A stretch of DNA of 64,000 bases from Pseudomonas syringae (lineage in GTDB: Bacteria; Pseudomonadota; Gammaproteobacteria; Pseudomonadales; Pseudomonadaceae): NCBI RefSeq assembly GCF_021605415.1, contig NZ_WKEQ01000004.1:1-64000 (forward strand). Direction: 5' to 3'. The position numbers and the translations under genes are program-made. Positions 49,827 through 59,071 of the stretch are shown piece after piece. Below the pieces are notes generated by a model, which was not told the DNA's origin, ran no database searches, and saw only the letters and a list, made by a program, of their open reading frames with translations. How positions within the stretch are numbered: the stretch's first letter is position 1; each line of letters begins with the position of its first letter.

Positions 49827-52800
49827 ATGCAATCTCCAGATCTCATCACCGCCAACTCGGCAGACGAACTCCAAAAGAAGTTCATTGCAACCGCCATCAC
49901 TCAGTTCATTGACAATCCCTACGCCCGTAATGATTTGGGCTGGGCCTGGAACAAGATACTCGCGCCCTGTGTGAACGGCACCGGGTTTAGCCAGCTTCAT
50001 CGCTCGGCAAACATCTATTTGTCGATACTGGTCAAACATTCCGTCTTCACCAACATTCGTGAAAAACTGAAGATTCCTGATGATGCTCTTTTCCTCGTTG
50101 ACGAACAGAGTCATCTCTATTTTTCCTATCAAAACCTGATCGGCGATGCCAACGGATCAGGGACTTTATTCGTTTCGCCCAAGGACATCACGGCCAGCGT
50201 TGCCGGGCTGACGGATTTAAACAATGACTTGCGTCTGCTAGCCAACATGGCACGCCTGTCGGGCGGATGGATTGTTACCGGCGAACGGATAATGATCGGC
50301 CAGTGGCTGGGTTTTCAGAGGCTGACGCAACCGGACAATGAAGAAGACAGCCGAAGCCTGATCGACTTGCTCAACTTCGCGGCGTTGCCTGAAAGTCCAC
50401 AGTATGGAAATTACTGGCAATTACTGGATGCGCCAATTGACTCACCGTTCTGCCTGGATGAGGAACAACGCGTTGTTATCCAAAAGATAACGAATACGCT
50501 GACTGGCGGCGAAAGTTCGCTGGTAGAACACTTCGGCGTGCATTTGATACTGGAAAATACGTCTGCCGACGCGTTGGCCACCAGCCTGGATTACCGCCTG
50601 CAAAAACTCATCGATACGGCGGTCTGGTCGTCAGAGAGCGCTGACGCTTATCTCATTGCTCTGGGCTGGCATGACAAGACAGCGCAAGGCAAACCGGCCC
50701 GTGAGTTGGTCGAGCAAGTGCTCATCGCAGCCATGTTGCTAGATCTGGATCTATTCATCGACAGCGACAACACAACGTTTGCGGGTTTCGACCTCTATTC
50801 AAAGCGGTTCTTTACCCGCCATCCATCCTGGGTTCGTGAGCAACTTGAAGAGCACCTGATCACCGCGCTGAAGCTCGACCAATTGCTCGCACCACTGGTT
50901 GCCGAACTCGTGCTGGGCGGTATGGCACCTCAATACCGGTTTGCCGATTGGCCGTCCGAACTGATGATGGGAACACCGGCCTGGGTGGTCGGTACCCAAG
51001 CCGTGCATTTTGCAGAAGCGCTGATTCCAGGCGTAACACGCAAGATGAGTTACTCGCACTTGCTCGGTTTCGCACAATCGGCGAAAGCAACGCCGCAACT
51101 CAGTTCCCTGCATGCGATTCATTCGGTCGACCCTGTCATCAACTGGGCACTGATGAACGAAATCATCACCCGGGATGCCGACAATAATCTGAGCGAAGCC
51201 GCTGTCAGTCGGGCCGCCGAAGAATACAAACGCTACCTCGATCAGATACTTGGCGCGGCACAAGCCTTCGGTAAGGCGTTGCCTCACCGCAAACCTCTTG
51301 CACTCGAAGCATTGAAATCCACCGTACCGGATTGCGATCCGGATGAGTTGTTGGTCAAGCATCGAGGAACCGGAGGCGCCGCCGGCCGTAAAGTCTCCAT
51401 TGTTGACCTTTACATGGGTGACGAACTTCATTCGCAGGATTGGGACCGAGCCAGAGGCACCAGCCTCTACGCATCATTTCCAGCACTGTCGCAATTGCTT
51501 CCGATCAACGAGTTGTACGAGCCGGTGGTTTACAAGCATTTCACGCAGATCATCGATGCCCTTTCAGACAACATCGAAATCGCACTTTCACAACTGCACC
51601 CGTACATGGCGGCGTATATCGAACACGGCGCGCTGGGAATCTATAGCGTCCAGGAATACACAACCACTCGTTTTGAAACAGCGCCCGGCCGCCCCGGGAT
51701 TATTCGACCTGAAACACCCCTACCTGGCGAAACCGGTCGCTATGGCGTCATCATCTGTGCGCAGGTGTATAACAAGCTTCGCTGTTTCGAACTGTTCCCA
51801 CTCAGGATGGAATGCCGCTACAACCCCAAACTTGCAGACGTGTTTCGTCCGTTGGTGTCGGAAGACTTTGGCGGACAGGAAACAACGTTCACCGACAAGG
51901 CAAAACTCGAAGGCGTCCCCCTCGATGTAACGGCTTACCTGCAAAACGCGGGCCCTCGGGCGAATATCAATTCGAAACTGTTCATTCGCAAGATTGGCGA
52001 GTTCAAGTCCAATAACGAAGCCGTTGATCCCGCCTACCCTGCTCCGTTCTTTCGCTCACGGCGCAAAGAGGAGCTGGCCAGACTGATCGGCGAGGAAAAT
52101 CCTTACTTTACGGAAAGCGAACTGTATCAATTGGGAATGGATCAGACCGAACGGGAACGGGCGATTGAAAAAAACGATGCCATTTTCAACACCATTCTGA
52201 ATCTGAACATTCCCTTCAAGGAGTGTGTTGAAGGCCTGGCCTCCGGGGATTCCAAGCGGCAGCAAGGCGCGATTGTCGACTGCATTGTCGATGCTGCGGT
52301 GCTGGCTCTGACCATCGCCGCCATCCCCGGAAAAATCGCTGCGGTGAGTACCAAAGCGGCAGCGTTGGCCACCAAGGTGCTTTCCGCCTCCCGCGTACTG
52401 GCCGGGACGGCACTTTCATTGTTCAATCCGCTCGATGGCCTGCCGAAACTGCTCAAGGGTGGGGGAAAGTTGATTGGCCGTGGGGTTTCTAAACTCAGCG
52501 GACATGCGCTCTCTGCATCCCGTCAAGCAAGGCAGCAGTTGCGCTACCTTACCGGTTCGAACAGTTACGACTTGCTCAAGGCGCTTGATCACACGGGATC
52601 GGCTTCACAGATCCGCATGTCGCTCGACCCGGTGGCTCATGCCCGAGCCCTGTTCAAGAGCGACAGTATCACCACGGTTGAACAGGTTTTGGCACGCCTC
52701 AGTGAAAAGAACTTTGCGCTGCCCAAGGGCGCCAGCGACATTGAACTACGTCAGTTGACAAACAGTGCCATCAAACAAGCCGCACTCAATTCAACAAAGC

Positions 52801-53501
52801 TGCAGGATCTGGAGAAGGTCATTGGCCGCCCCGCACTTGATGAGATTCTCGACTCTTTCATTCAGGGCCATCCGATTCACCTCGGTGATCCAGTCTATAC
52901 GCCAAGCTACTATGCGGAAATGCTGGAGAGCATCGGCTACATCGAACTCAAAAAATCCAATTACATGAAAACCTATCAGCAAAATGTATTGAAGAAAGAC
53001 TTGGGGGCAGCACCTTTTAGCGACGTCATGCCGGAGTCAGCGTTCAACCCGCAGGGCTATACCGACCCCACCCAGCGTGCAGCGGCCTGGATGGTCAACG
53101 GCTCATCGGACGCTACGGCCAAGGACTTCGATAATATCGTTGCGTTGTTGAGCGAGTATGCCAGCAATAGCGCATCGCTCACTGATCCAGCCGTGATCCG
53201 CGAAATTCGCAGACGCCTGGTGCCGAGTGATATTGTCGACCGGATTCGCGACGCAGGTGGGGAGGGAAAACATGGAAGCAGCATTACCGGTTTCGCCTTG
53301 CTGGAGCAGCATCTAAAAATTCTTGATATCAATCACCCGCACTTCGACAAACACATACTGGCTGCGATTGTAGGCTTCCAGGGCTTTGGCGACGGCAATG
53401 GTCGTACCGCCAGTGCGTTGTATTCCATCAGTCAATTGCGAGGCAATCGGTTCACCCCCATGCCGAAACATGTATTCAGAGAACTGAACGGCATTTTCTG
53501 A
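49827..53501 (+). CDS. Large putative toxin/effector with C-terminal Fic-like domain
   Basis: 1224 residues, no Sec signal. Residues about 1-810 are a long soluble region I cannot assign with certainty; parts (RCFELFPLRMECRYNPKL, near 650-670) recall N-terminal regions of large Pseudomonas toxins. A hydrophobic, Ala/Leu-rich helical stretch at about 814-875 (CIVDAAVLALTIAAIPGKIA) could insert in a membrane. The C-terminal ~140 residues end with GFQGFGDGNGRTASAL, matching the Fic motif HPFx(D/E)GNGR. Gln1185 takes the place of the catalytic His; Phe1187, Asp1189, Gly1190, Asn1191 and Arg1193 are kept. Codon and base composition look less G+C-rich than the flanks, suggesting transfer. No antitoxin or secretion gene is adjacent. 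The toxin role is inference. Confidence 0.65.
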   Translation: MQSPDLITANSADELQKKFIATAITQFIDNPYARNDLGWAWNKILAPCVNGTGFSQLHRSANIYLSILVKHSVFTNIREKLKIPDDALFLVDEQSHLYFSYQNLIGDANGSGTLFVSPKDITASVAGLTDLNNDLRLLANMARLSGGWIVTGERIMIGQWLGFQRLTQPDNEEDSRSLIDLLNFAALPESPQYGNYWQLLDAPIDSPFCLDEEQRVVIQKITNTLTGGESSLVEHFGVHLILENTSADALATSLDYRLQKLIDTAVWSSESADAYLIALGWHDKTAQGKPARELVEQVLIAAMLLDLDLFIDSDNTTFAGFDLYSKRFFTRHPSWVREQLEEHLITALKLDQLLAPLVAELVLGGMAPQYRFADWPSELMMGTPAWVVGTQAVHFAEALIPGVTRKMSYSHLLGFAQSAKATPQLSSLHAIHSVDPVINWALMNEIITRDADNNLSEAAVSRAAEEYKRYLDQILGAAQAFGKALPHRKPLALEALKSTVPDCDPDELLVKHRGTGGAAGRKVSIVDLYMGDELHSQDWDRARGTSLYASFPALSQLLPINELYEPVVYKHFTQIIDALSDNIEIALSQLHPYMAAYIEHGALGIYSVQEYTTTRFETAPGRPGIIRPETPLPGETGRYGVIICAQVYNKLRCFELFPLRMECRYNPKLADVFRPLVSEDFGGQETTFTDKAKLEGVPLDVTAYLQNAGPRANINSKLFIRKIGEFKSNNEAVDPAYPAPFFRSRRKEELARLIGEENPYFTESELYQLGMDQTERERAIEKNDAIFNTILNLNIPFKECVEGLASGDSKRQQGAIVDCIVDAAVLALTIAAIPGKIAAVSTKAAALATKVLSASRVLAGTALSLFNPLDGLPKLLKGGGKLIGRGVSKLSGHALSASRQARQQLRYLTGSNSYDLLKALDHTGSASQIRMSLDPVAHARALFKSDSITTVEQVLARLSEKNFALPKGASDIELRQLTNSAIKQAALNSTKLQDLEKVIGRPALDEILDSFIQGHPIHLGDPVYTPSYYAEMLESIGYIELKKSNYMKTYQQNVLKKDLGAAPFSDVMPESAFNPQGYTDPTQRAAAWMVNGSSDATAKDFDNIVALLSEYASNSASLTDPAVIREIRRRLVPSDIVDRIRDAGGEGKHGSSITGFALLEQHLKILDINHPHFDKHILAAIVGFQGFGDGNGRTASALYSISQLRGNRFTPMPKHVFRELNGIF

Positions 53502-53526
53502 CGCTGCTTGTTCAACTAAAGACCCG

Positions 53527-53552
53527 CCGTACCCTGCCGGGTACGGTTTGTT
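53527..53552. terminator. Bidirectional-type terminator between toxin-like and lysE genes
   Basis: Stem CCGTACCC (53527-53534) / GGGTACGG (53539-53546), 4-base loop, followed by TTTGTTTA. It lies 25 bases after the toxin-like gene and just before the convergent lysE-family stop. Confidence 0.75.
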
Positions 53553-53566
53553 TACTCTGGCGTGGG

Positions 53567-54154
53567 TTACGGACGTAATAAAAAAAGCGCGGATATCGCT
53601 AACAGCAACGCCATTGCGCGATTAAACAGGCGCATCCCGGCCGGATTGCTCAGATAGCCGCGCAAAAACGTCCCGGCATATACCCAGCAACCCACCGACA
53701 CATAACAGATCACCAGATACACCGCCGCGAACTGCCACACCAGTCGCGCTTCGCCATCGGCCACAAACGCGCCCATCCCCGCGACACAGGCCAACCACGC
53801 CTTGGGGTTGAGCCATTGCATCAGTGCGCCATAGAACATCGACGGCGCGCGAGTGGAGGTTTTGGCATCGAGCCGGCCATCATCGCTCGCCAGTTTCCAC
53901 GCCATGAACAGCAGGAATCCGACCCCGGCCAATTGCACCACACGAGTCAGGAACGGCCACAGCTTCAATACCTCATGCAGGCCCAGGCCCATCAACACCA
54001 GCAGCAACACAAACCCCAGCGTCGCTCCGGCCACATGCCGCTGGCTGGCGCGAAAGCCGAACTGCGCACCTGAACTCAACGCCACAATGTTTACCGGCCC
54101 CGGGGTTATCGACGCCACCAGGGCAAACGCCGCCATCGACACGATCAGACTCAT
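53567..54154 (-). CDS. LysE family amino acid/metabolite exporter
   Basis: 195 residues with five to six membrane spans. The LysE/RhtB N-terminal motif is TPGPVNIVALSSGAQFGFRA, followed by LGLHEVLKLWPFLTRVVQLAGVGFLLFMAWKL-type spans and NPKAWLACVAGMGAF. The family exports amino acids and related compounds. I chose ATG 54154 over the GTG one codon upstream. Convergent with the toxin-like gene. AraC regulators next to LysE exporters are common; the nearest AraC gene here is at 48764. Confidence 0.88.
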   Translation of the reverse strand: MSLIVSMAAFALVASITPGPVNIVALSSGAQFGFRASQRHVAGATLGFVLLLVLMGLGLHEVLKLWPFLTRVVQLAGVGFLLFMAWKLASDDGRLDAKTSTRAPSMFYGALMQWLNPKAWLACVAGMGAFVADGEARLVWQFAAVYLVICYVSVGCWVYAGTFLRGYLSNPAGMRLFNRAMALLLAISALFLLRP

Positions 54155-54293
54155 CACACACCTTCAATTCCGTTGAACCAGGCGCCACGGTAACGAGCGC
54201 CTCGCCTCGCGTATTGAATAAAACTGCCCTGCCTCAACCCTGCGGCAGCTCCTTGGGGTTTATGGCGGCAAAATGTGCAAACGGCCTGCCGGT

Positions 54294-56531
54294 TCAGTCG
54301 AGACGCGGCACGGTAAAACTAAATTCGCTGCCCTGCCCCGGCTCGCTCTTGGCGATGATCTGCCCGCCATGGGCTTCGACGATGCCTTGCGTGATGTACA
54401 GGCCCAGACCGGTGCCCGTCGGGTTGCCATCCTTCACGGTCCAGTAACGGTCGAAGACATGGGGCAGGTTTTCCTTGGGAATGCCTTCGCCGCTGTCACG
54501 CACGGTGAAGACGATTTCGTCACCCACCGATGTGGCGTGCACGCCGACTTTGCCCAGACGCGGCGTGAATTTGATCGCATTGCCGACCAGGTTCGACAGC
54601 ACCTGGAACAGCCGCTCCGGGTCGGCATGGATTTTCAGCTCGGGATCGGCTTCAAAAGAAATGCTGATGTCTTTGTCCATCGCCAGCGGCGCGAGCAGCG
54701 ATTGCGCCTCTTCAAAGATCTGCCCGACGTCCAGCGGTTGCGGGGTGATGGTGTAGCGACCGGCGTCGATCTTCGAGGTGTCGAGCAAGTCTTCCAGCAA
54801 CGTATTCATGCGCCCTGCCGCTTGCTGCATCGTATCGATGGCCGTGGAGATTCGCCGCGACGTATGCGGCCCGTCGGAACTGAAGGCCTTCTGCATCATG
54901 CCGCAGAGCATCGAAATGACCGTCATCGGATTGCGCAGGTCGTGAGAAACCACCGCCACCAGTTCATCCCGCGCGCGCACCGCTTCCTGCTCGCGGCGCA
55001 CCTGCCGGGCCAGGTCGTTTTCCAGCGCTGAGCGACGCAGGTCGTTGGCCGCAAACAGATCACCGTGGCTCCATTTTGTCGAGATGCCGGCCATCTCGAC
55101 CTTCCAGATTTCGAACGACGTACGCGGGCGCAGACGCATGCCAGCGTCGGAGTTCTCCAGGTTCAGCGGCTTCTGCGGATCGCCACTCCAGTTGATGTTT
55201 TCCTTGACCTCGGGACGGAACCACAGCACGCCGTTGTCCACCGGTTTAGGCAGGCTCATGGCGAGCACGCCGCTGGCGACTTGCTGATACTGCGCCGCCG
55301 GCGGATAGACGCTCGCCAGATTGTGGCTGGCGAACACGGGTTCATCGCGCGCCTGCAGCCATTTATGCAGCGCGCGGATGTCCTCGGGCTCCGGACAATT
55401 GCCAAAACGGTGCAGTTGCTTGTCCTCGATGATTGCGATACCCCCGGCGCGGGTCAGCGCCATCAGAACCTCTGGCTGATTCGCCAGTCCGTCAAACACG
55501 TTCTCCGGTGAATCAATCATCGCCTGATTGAGCAGCGCCAATGCGTCAACTTTGTCCTCGCGCTGACGGCTGATCTCCAAAGACTCCATCGCGCTGATCT
55601 GTAACGACAACACCTGGCCGATGGTCTGGCAGGCAATGCGCAATTCATGGGGCACATGCAGCGGCTGGCGGTTGCCGCAACTGATCAGGCCCCAGAGCCG
55701 GTCACCCTTGAGCAGCGAAATGCTCATCGATGACAGCACGCCCATGTTTTTCATGTACTGGCAGTGGATCGGCGACACACTGCGCAGGGTCGCGAAACTC
55801 AAGTCCAGCGGCGTCTGCGTATCAGGCCGCAGCTTCGGCACCAGCGGCACCGGCTCGTACGCCGCATCGGGAATGATCCGCAACCAGTTAGTGCGATACA
55901 GCTCCCGCGCCTGTTCGGGAATGTCCGACGCCGGGAAAAACAAGCCGTTGAAGACTTCCATCGACGGGTCGGACGCCTCCGCGATGACTTGGCCATGGCC
56001 CTCCTCTTCGAAGCGGTAAATCAGTACTCGGTCGTAACCGGTCATGGCCTGGATTTCTTTTACGCTGATGTCATAGAGCGCCTGCAACGTCGTGGCTGCT
56101 TGCAGTCGCTGCAACATCCGCCCGAGATTCTTGTTAAGACCAGCGACATTACGCGGCTGAAAATTGTCGACGTGGATTTCCAGCTCGAGAATCAATACGC
56201 CGTCATGCCGATGCAGCAACCCCTCGAACGCCGTGTCGTTGAGCTGAAAATGCAACGGCGGTGCGTCGAGGAAACCGGGCTGTTGCAGCGTTTCGCGCAC
56301 GGACTCGGCATCGGCCTTGCCCAACAGGCTTTCCAGCGGCTGGCCAATGAGCGTTTCCGGCTGACGCGCGAGCAACGTTTGCGCGTTGGCGCTGACCTGA
56401 ATGATCTCCAGACCCGGCTCGGTCAGTGTCAGCAGCAGCCCGTGCGGCTGGATCGCGCCGGGAAAGCGGATGGGCTCGTCGGCGCAGTTGGCCAGCAATT
56501 CCTCAAACACTGCTTTGTCTTGTGGGCTCAT
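54294..56531 (-). CDS. bphP: Bacteriophytochrome histidine kinase
   Basis: 745 residues, red/far-red light sensor. Domains in order: PAS (about 10-120), GAF (about 135-305), PHY (about 315-500), HisKA with phospho-acceptor His530 (AVVSHDLRNPM), and HATPase to the end (DSGEGIPKEN; GTGLGLYITQG). The biliverdin-attaching Cys16 lies in LLANCADEPIRFPGAIQPHG, and the chromophore-pocket motif FPASDIPEQAREL is intact. It uses biliverdin made by the co-transcribed heme oxygenase. The ATG at 56531 overlaps the bphO stop (ATGA) and has AGGAGG upstream. No response regulator gene is adjacent. Confidence 0.95.
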   Translation of the reverse strand: MSPQDKAVFEELLANCADEPIRFPGAIQPHGLLLTLTEPGLEIIQVSANAQTLLARQPETLIGQPLESLLGKADAESVRETLQQPGFLDAPPLHFQLNDTAFEGLLHRHDGVLILELEIHVDNFQPRNVAGLNKNLGRMLQRLQAATTLQALYDISVKEIQAMTGYDRVLIYRFEEEGHGQVIAEASDPSMEVFNGLFFPASDIPEQARELYRTNWLRIIPDAAYEPVPLVPKLRPDTQTPLDLSFATLRSVSPIHCQYMKNMGVLSSMSISLLKGDRLWGLISCGNRQPLHVPHELRIACQTIGQVLSLQISAMESLEISRQREDKVDALALLNQAMIDSPENVFDGLANQPEVLMALTRAGGIAIIEDKQLHRFGNCPEPEDIRALHKWLQARDEPVFASHNLASVYPPAAQYQQVASGVLAMSLPKPVDNGVLWFRPEVKENINWSGDPQKPLNLENSDAGMRLRPRTSFEIWKVEMAGISTKWSHGDLFAANDLRRSALENDLARQVRREQEAVRARDELVAVVSHDLRNPMTVISMLCGMMQKAFSSDGPHTSRRISTAIDTMQQAAGRMNTLLEDLLDTSKIDAGRYTITPQPLDVGQIFEEAQSLLAPLAMDKDISISFEADPELKIHADPERLFQVLSNLVGNAIKFTPRLGKVGVHATSVGDEIVFTVRDSGEGIPKENLPHVFDRYWTVKDGNPTGTGLGLYITQGIVEAHGGQIIAKSEPGQGSEFSFTVPRLD

Positions 56532-57142
56532 AGCAAAACCTCCTGGCCATCGAGCCAATGCTCGAAACAGGCAAATGTGGATTGCGCAGTGGTGACGACA
56601 GCCTGACGTTCGGCTGCGTCCAAGGGACGACTGCCCAGGTAATCGATGAAATCGCGCCAGCGACGGCCGGTCGCGGCGCCGTAGATGTCGAGAAACGCCG
56701 CGCCGTTATCGGCTTCCAGGTTCAGCCGCGAAGCGATCTCGCGGCGCAAAATCTGTCCGCCGAGGGTGGCGCCTTCGAGCACATACATCACGCCCAGGCA
56801 CGCAGCGCTGGAGTCGATGGCGGGCAATTGCACGCACATGGGCAACTGCGTCAGCCGTTCGGCGGGCACGCCCAAGGCTTTCAGGTCGGCTTGCAGGGTC
56901 GGCGTTTTGAAACGCTGCGCCAGGTCAAAATCAGCGGGGATTGCACCGCTGTCCCGCAGCACGCTTTCCAGCGGACGGTAAAACCCGTAATAGGCTTCCA
57001 CCAAGCGCCGAAAGGCATTCGTATCGAGGGTGTCGGAGAAGAACGGAAGGCGCTTTTCCAGTGCGATGTGCAGTTCGGCGGTGCCGGCGCGCAGGTCTTG
57101 CAGCACCAGGGGAACGTGTACGTCACGGGCCTTTACTTGCAT
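56528..57142 (-). CDS. bphO: Heme oxygenase (BphO)
   Basis: 204 residues. It opens heme to biliverdin, the phytochrome chromophore. The proximal heme ligand is His25 in TAELHIALEKRLPFF, and the distal-helix Gly-rich segment is YVLEGATLGGQIL. Length and arrangement match BphO of Pseudomonas. It starts the bphO-bphP operon with a four-base overlap to bphP. The 227 bases upstream to the VOC gene contain no other feature that I can support. Confidence 0.93.
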   Translation of the reverse strand: MQVKARDVHVPLVLQDLRAGTAELHIALEKRLPFFSDTLDTNAFRRLVEAYYGFYRPLESVLRDSGAIPADFDLAQRFKTPTLQADLKALGVPAERLTQLPMCVQLPAIDSSAACLGVMYVLEGATLGGQILRREIASRLNLEADNGAAFLDIYGAATGRRWRDFIDYLGSRPLDAAERQAVVTTAQSTFACFEHWLDGQEVLL

Positions 57143-57370
57143 GTAGATCGCTCGTGCTGTGGGCCGCCTGGGGCCATGAGGGAATAGAGTAGAAAAAATC
57201 TGTGCAAGCGATTCAGAGTCCGGACGTGGCGAGAAAGTTCGATCCGGCCGTGGGCGTCAACGTGAATGACCGATGAATTTTGCTCATCAACTTATGCAAC
57301 CGAGGGCACATGCGCGGCGCGACTCGATATCGATGCGTTTAGGGCATTGCCGTATCACCGGCTCGCCCAA

Positions 57371-57787
57371 TCAACTCGGTTCGGACGGCCCTTTCAGCTC
57401 TACCTGATTGCCGTCCGGGTCGAAACAGTACAGCGACAGACCCTTGCCTTCGGCGCCGTAACGGCTGGCAGCTTTTTCAGTGGTGAGGCCGCAAGCCTCA
57501 AGATGACGAACCAGTACAGCCTCATCGAACGGCTCGATGCGCAAGCAGAAATGGTCGACGTTGCGCCGCTCGGCACCGGCGGCGGCACCGCCCTTGCGGC
57601 CGAGTTCGCCGTCAAGGCTGACCAGGTCGATCATCGACGTACCGGCGCGCAGGTGCACCAGGCCCAAATGATCCTGGCGCTTGACCAGTTCGGCGCCGAA
57701 CACCCGGGCGTAGAAATCGATGCTGCGTTGCAGGTTCGTGACGCGCAAGACAATGTGATCAATGTGCTGGATGGTGAAGGGATGCAT
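57371..57787 (-). CDS. VOC family protein
   Basis: 138 residues with the vicinal-oxygen-chelate pattern: IQHIDHIVLRVTNLQRSIDF at the N-terminus (metal His), NVDHFCLRIEPFDEAVLVRH in the middle, and YCFDPDGNQVELKGP at the end (metal Glu). Similar to small glyoxalase/fosfomycin-resistance-fold proteins; the substrate is unknown. Strong ribosome-binding site (GAGGAAAG) before ATG 57787. Divergent from the ada-like gene. Confidence 0.82.
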   Translation of the reverse strand: MHPFTIQHIDHIVLRVTNLQRSIDFYARVFGAELVKRQDHLGLVHLRAGTSMIDLVSLDGELGRKGGAAAGAERRNVDHFCLRIEPFDEAVLVRHLEACGLTTEKAASRYGAEGKGLSLYCFDPDGNQVELKGPSEPS

Positions 57788-57896
57788 GGCTCGCTTTCCT
57801 CAAACTCGGTGACCCGCTGATTGTGGTGCAGAATCGAAAAAATTCCCTGTCGATTTTTCGGTGGAGCCATCGAAGAACTGGTTTTATGCTCCAGCC

Positions 57897-58979
57897 ATGA
57901 ACCTACAAACCGTTGTCCTGCCCCCACACGCCGAGATGGTTCGCGCCATGCTCGAACGCGACACCGCCTACGAAGGGGTGTTCTTCACGGCCGTGAAAAC
58001 CACCGGTATTTTCTGCCGCCCCAGTTGCACGGCGCGCAAACCGAAACCGGAAAACGTCGAATTCTTTGCCCATGCCGATGAATGCCTCTGCGCCGGTTAT
58101 CGCGCGTGTTTGCGCTGCAAGCCGCTGGATGCCGCCGCCATCGCACCGGATTGGGTGCAGCGCTTGCTCAAGGCTGTGGAAGCCGACCCGGAGATGCGCT
58201 GGACGGACGCGCACTTGCTGGCCGAGGGTATCGAACCACTGACGCTGCGGCGATGGTTCAAGCAGCATTTCGGCATGACGTTCCATGCCTGGCTGCGCAC
58301 GCGCAGGCTTGGCATGGCGTTGGGCGGTATCCGTCAAGGCGCGTCTATCGACCATGCGGCGTTCGACTCCGGTTATGAGTCTCTCAGCGGGTTTCGCGAC
58401 GCGTTTCAGAAATCCTTCTATATCACGCCAGGCCGGGCGGCGCAGAGCGAACCGCTGCTGTTCACCCGGCTGACCACACCGCTTGGGCCGATGATTGCAA
58501 TGGCCGAACGTCGTGGACTGGTGTTGCTGGAATTTCTCGACCGCCCGGCGCTGACCCGCGAAGTCGAAACGTTGCAGGCTCGCCACGGCTACCTGGTCGC
58601 ACCGGGGCACAATGCGCACTTACAGCAGATCGAGGAAGAACTGGCAGCGTATTTCGCCGGTCGCCTGATCGAATTCCATGTGCCGCTGCACTTGCCGGGC
58701 AGTGAATTCGCCCGACAGGTCTGGGCGCAATTGCTGCAAATCCCCTATGGTCAGACCTGCAGCTATGGCGCGCTGGCATTGCGTCTGGGCAAACCGGGTG
58801 CCAGCCGCGCGGTGGGTCTGGCCAATGGGCAAAATCGATTGTCGATTGTGGTGCCCTGCCACCGAGTGATTGGCGCGGACGGTTCGTTGACCGGCTATGG
58901 TGGTGGACAACCGCGCAAGGCGTTCCTGTTGCGACTTGAAAATGCCGCAGTGCAACTGACGCAACCCCTGGCGTTTTGA
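57897..58979 (+). CDS. ada: Ada: methylation-responsive regulator and O6-methylguanine-DNA methyltransferase
   Basis: 360 residues. The N-terminal zinc site is Cys40, Cys44, Cys71 and Cys74 (FCRPSCTARKP; CLRCKPLD), of which the first accepts methyl groups from phosphotriesters and activates the regulator. An AraC-type helix-turn-helix domain spans about 95-170. The C-terminal repair domain has the acceptor Cys321 in VVPCHRVIG and the GYGGGQPRKAFLLRLE end. It repairs alkylated DNA and activates the adaptive response. Start at 57897 by similarity; an upstream in-frame GTG (57861) is possible. An AlkA-type glycosylase gene follows. Confidence 0.93.
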   Translation: MNLQTVVLPPHAEMVRAMLERDTAYEGVFFTAVKTTGIFCRPSCTARKPKPENVEFFAHADECLCAGYRACLRCKPLDAAAIAPDWVQRLLKAVEADPEMRWTDAHLLAEGIEPLTLRRWFKQHFGMTFHAWLRTRRLGMALGGIRQGASIDHAAFDSGYESLSGFRDAFQKSFYITPGRAAQSEPLLFTRLTTPLGPMIAMAERRGLVLLEFLDRPALTREVETLQARHGYLVAPGHNAHLQQIEEELAAYFAGRLIEFHVPLHLPGSEFARQVWAQLLQIPYGQTCSYGALALRLGKPGASRAVGLANGQNRLSIVVPCHRVIGADGSLTGYGGGQPRKAFLLRLENAAVQLTQPLAF

Positions 58980-59071
58980 CTGCTGGCGAGCGACTTCAAG
59001 CGCAAGCAACAGAGTACGACGCAACCGGATCGGCGCTAAGCTTGTGGCCTCATTTTTATTCAGGATGCGGC

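Noticed and set aside
53379..53403. Calling the Fic-like protein an active AMP-transferase
   Set aside because: The catalytic His of HPFx(D/E)GNGR is replaced by Gln, so activity cannot be claimed.
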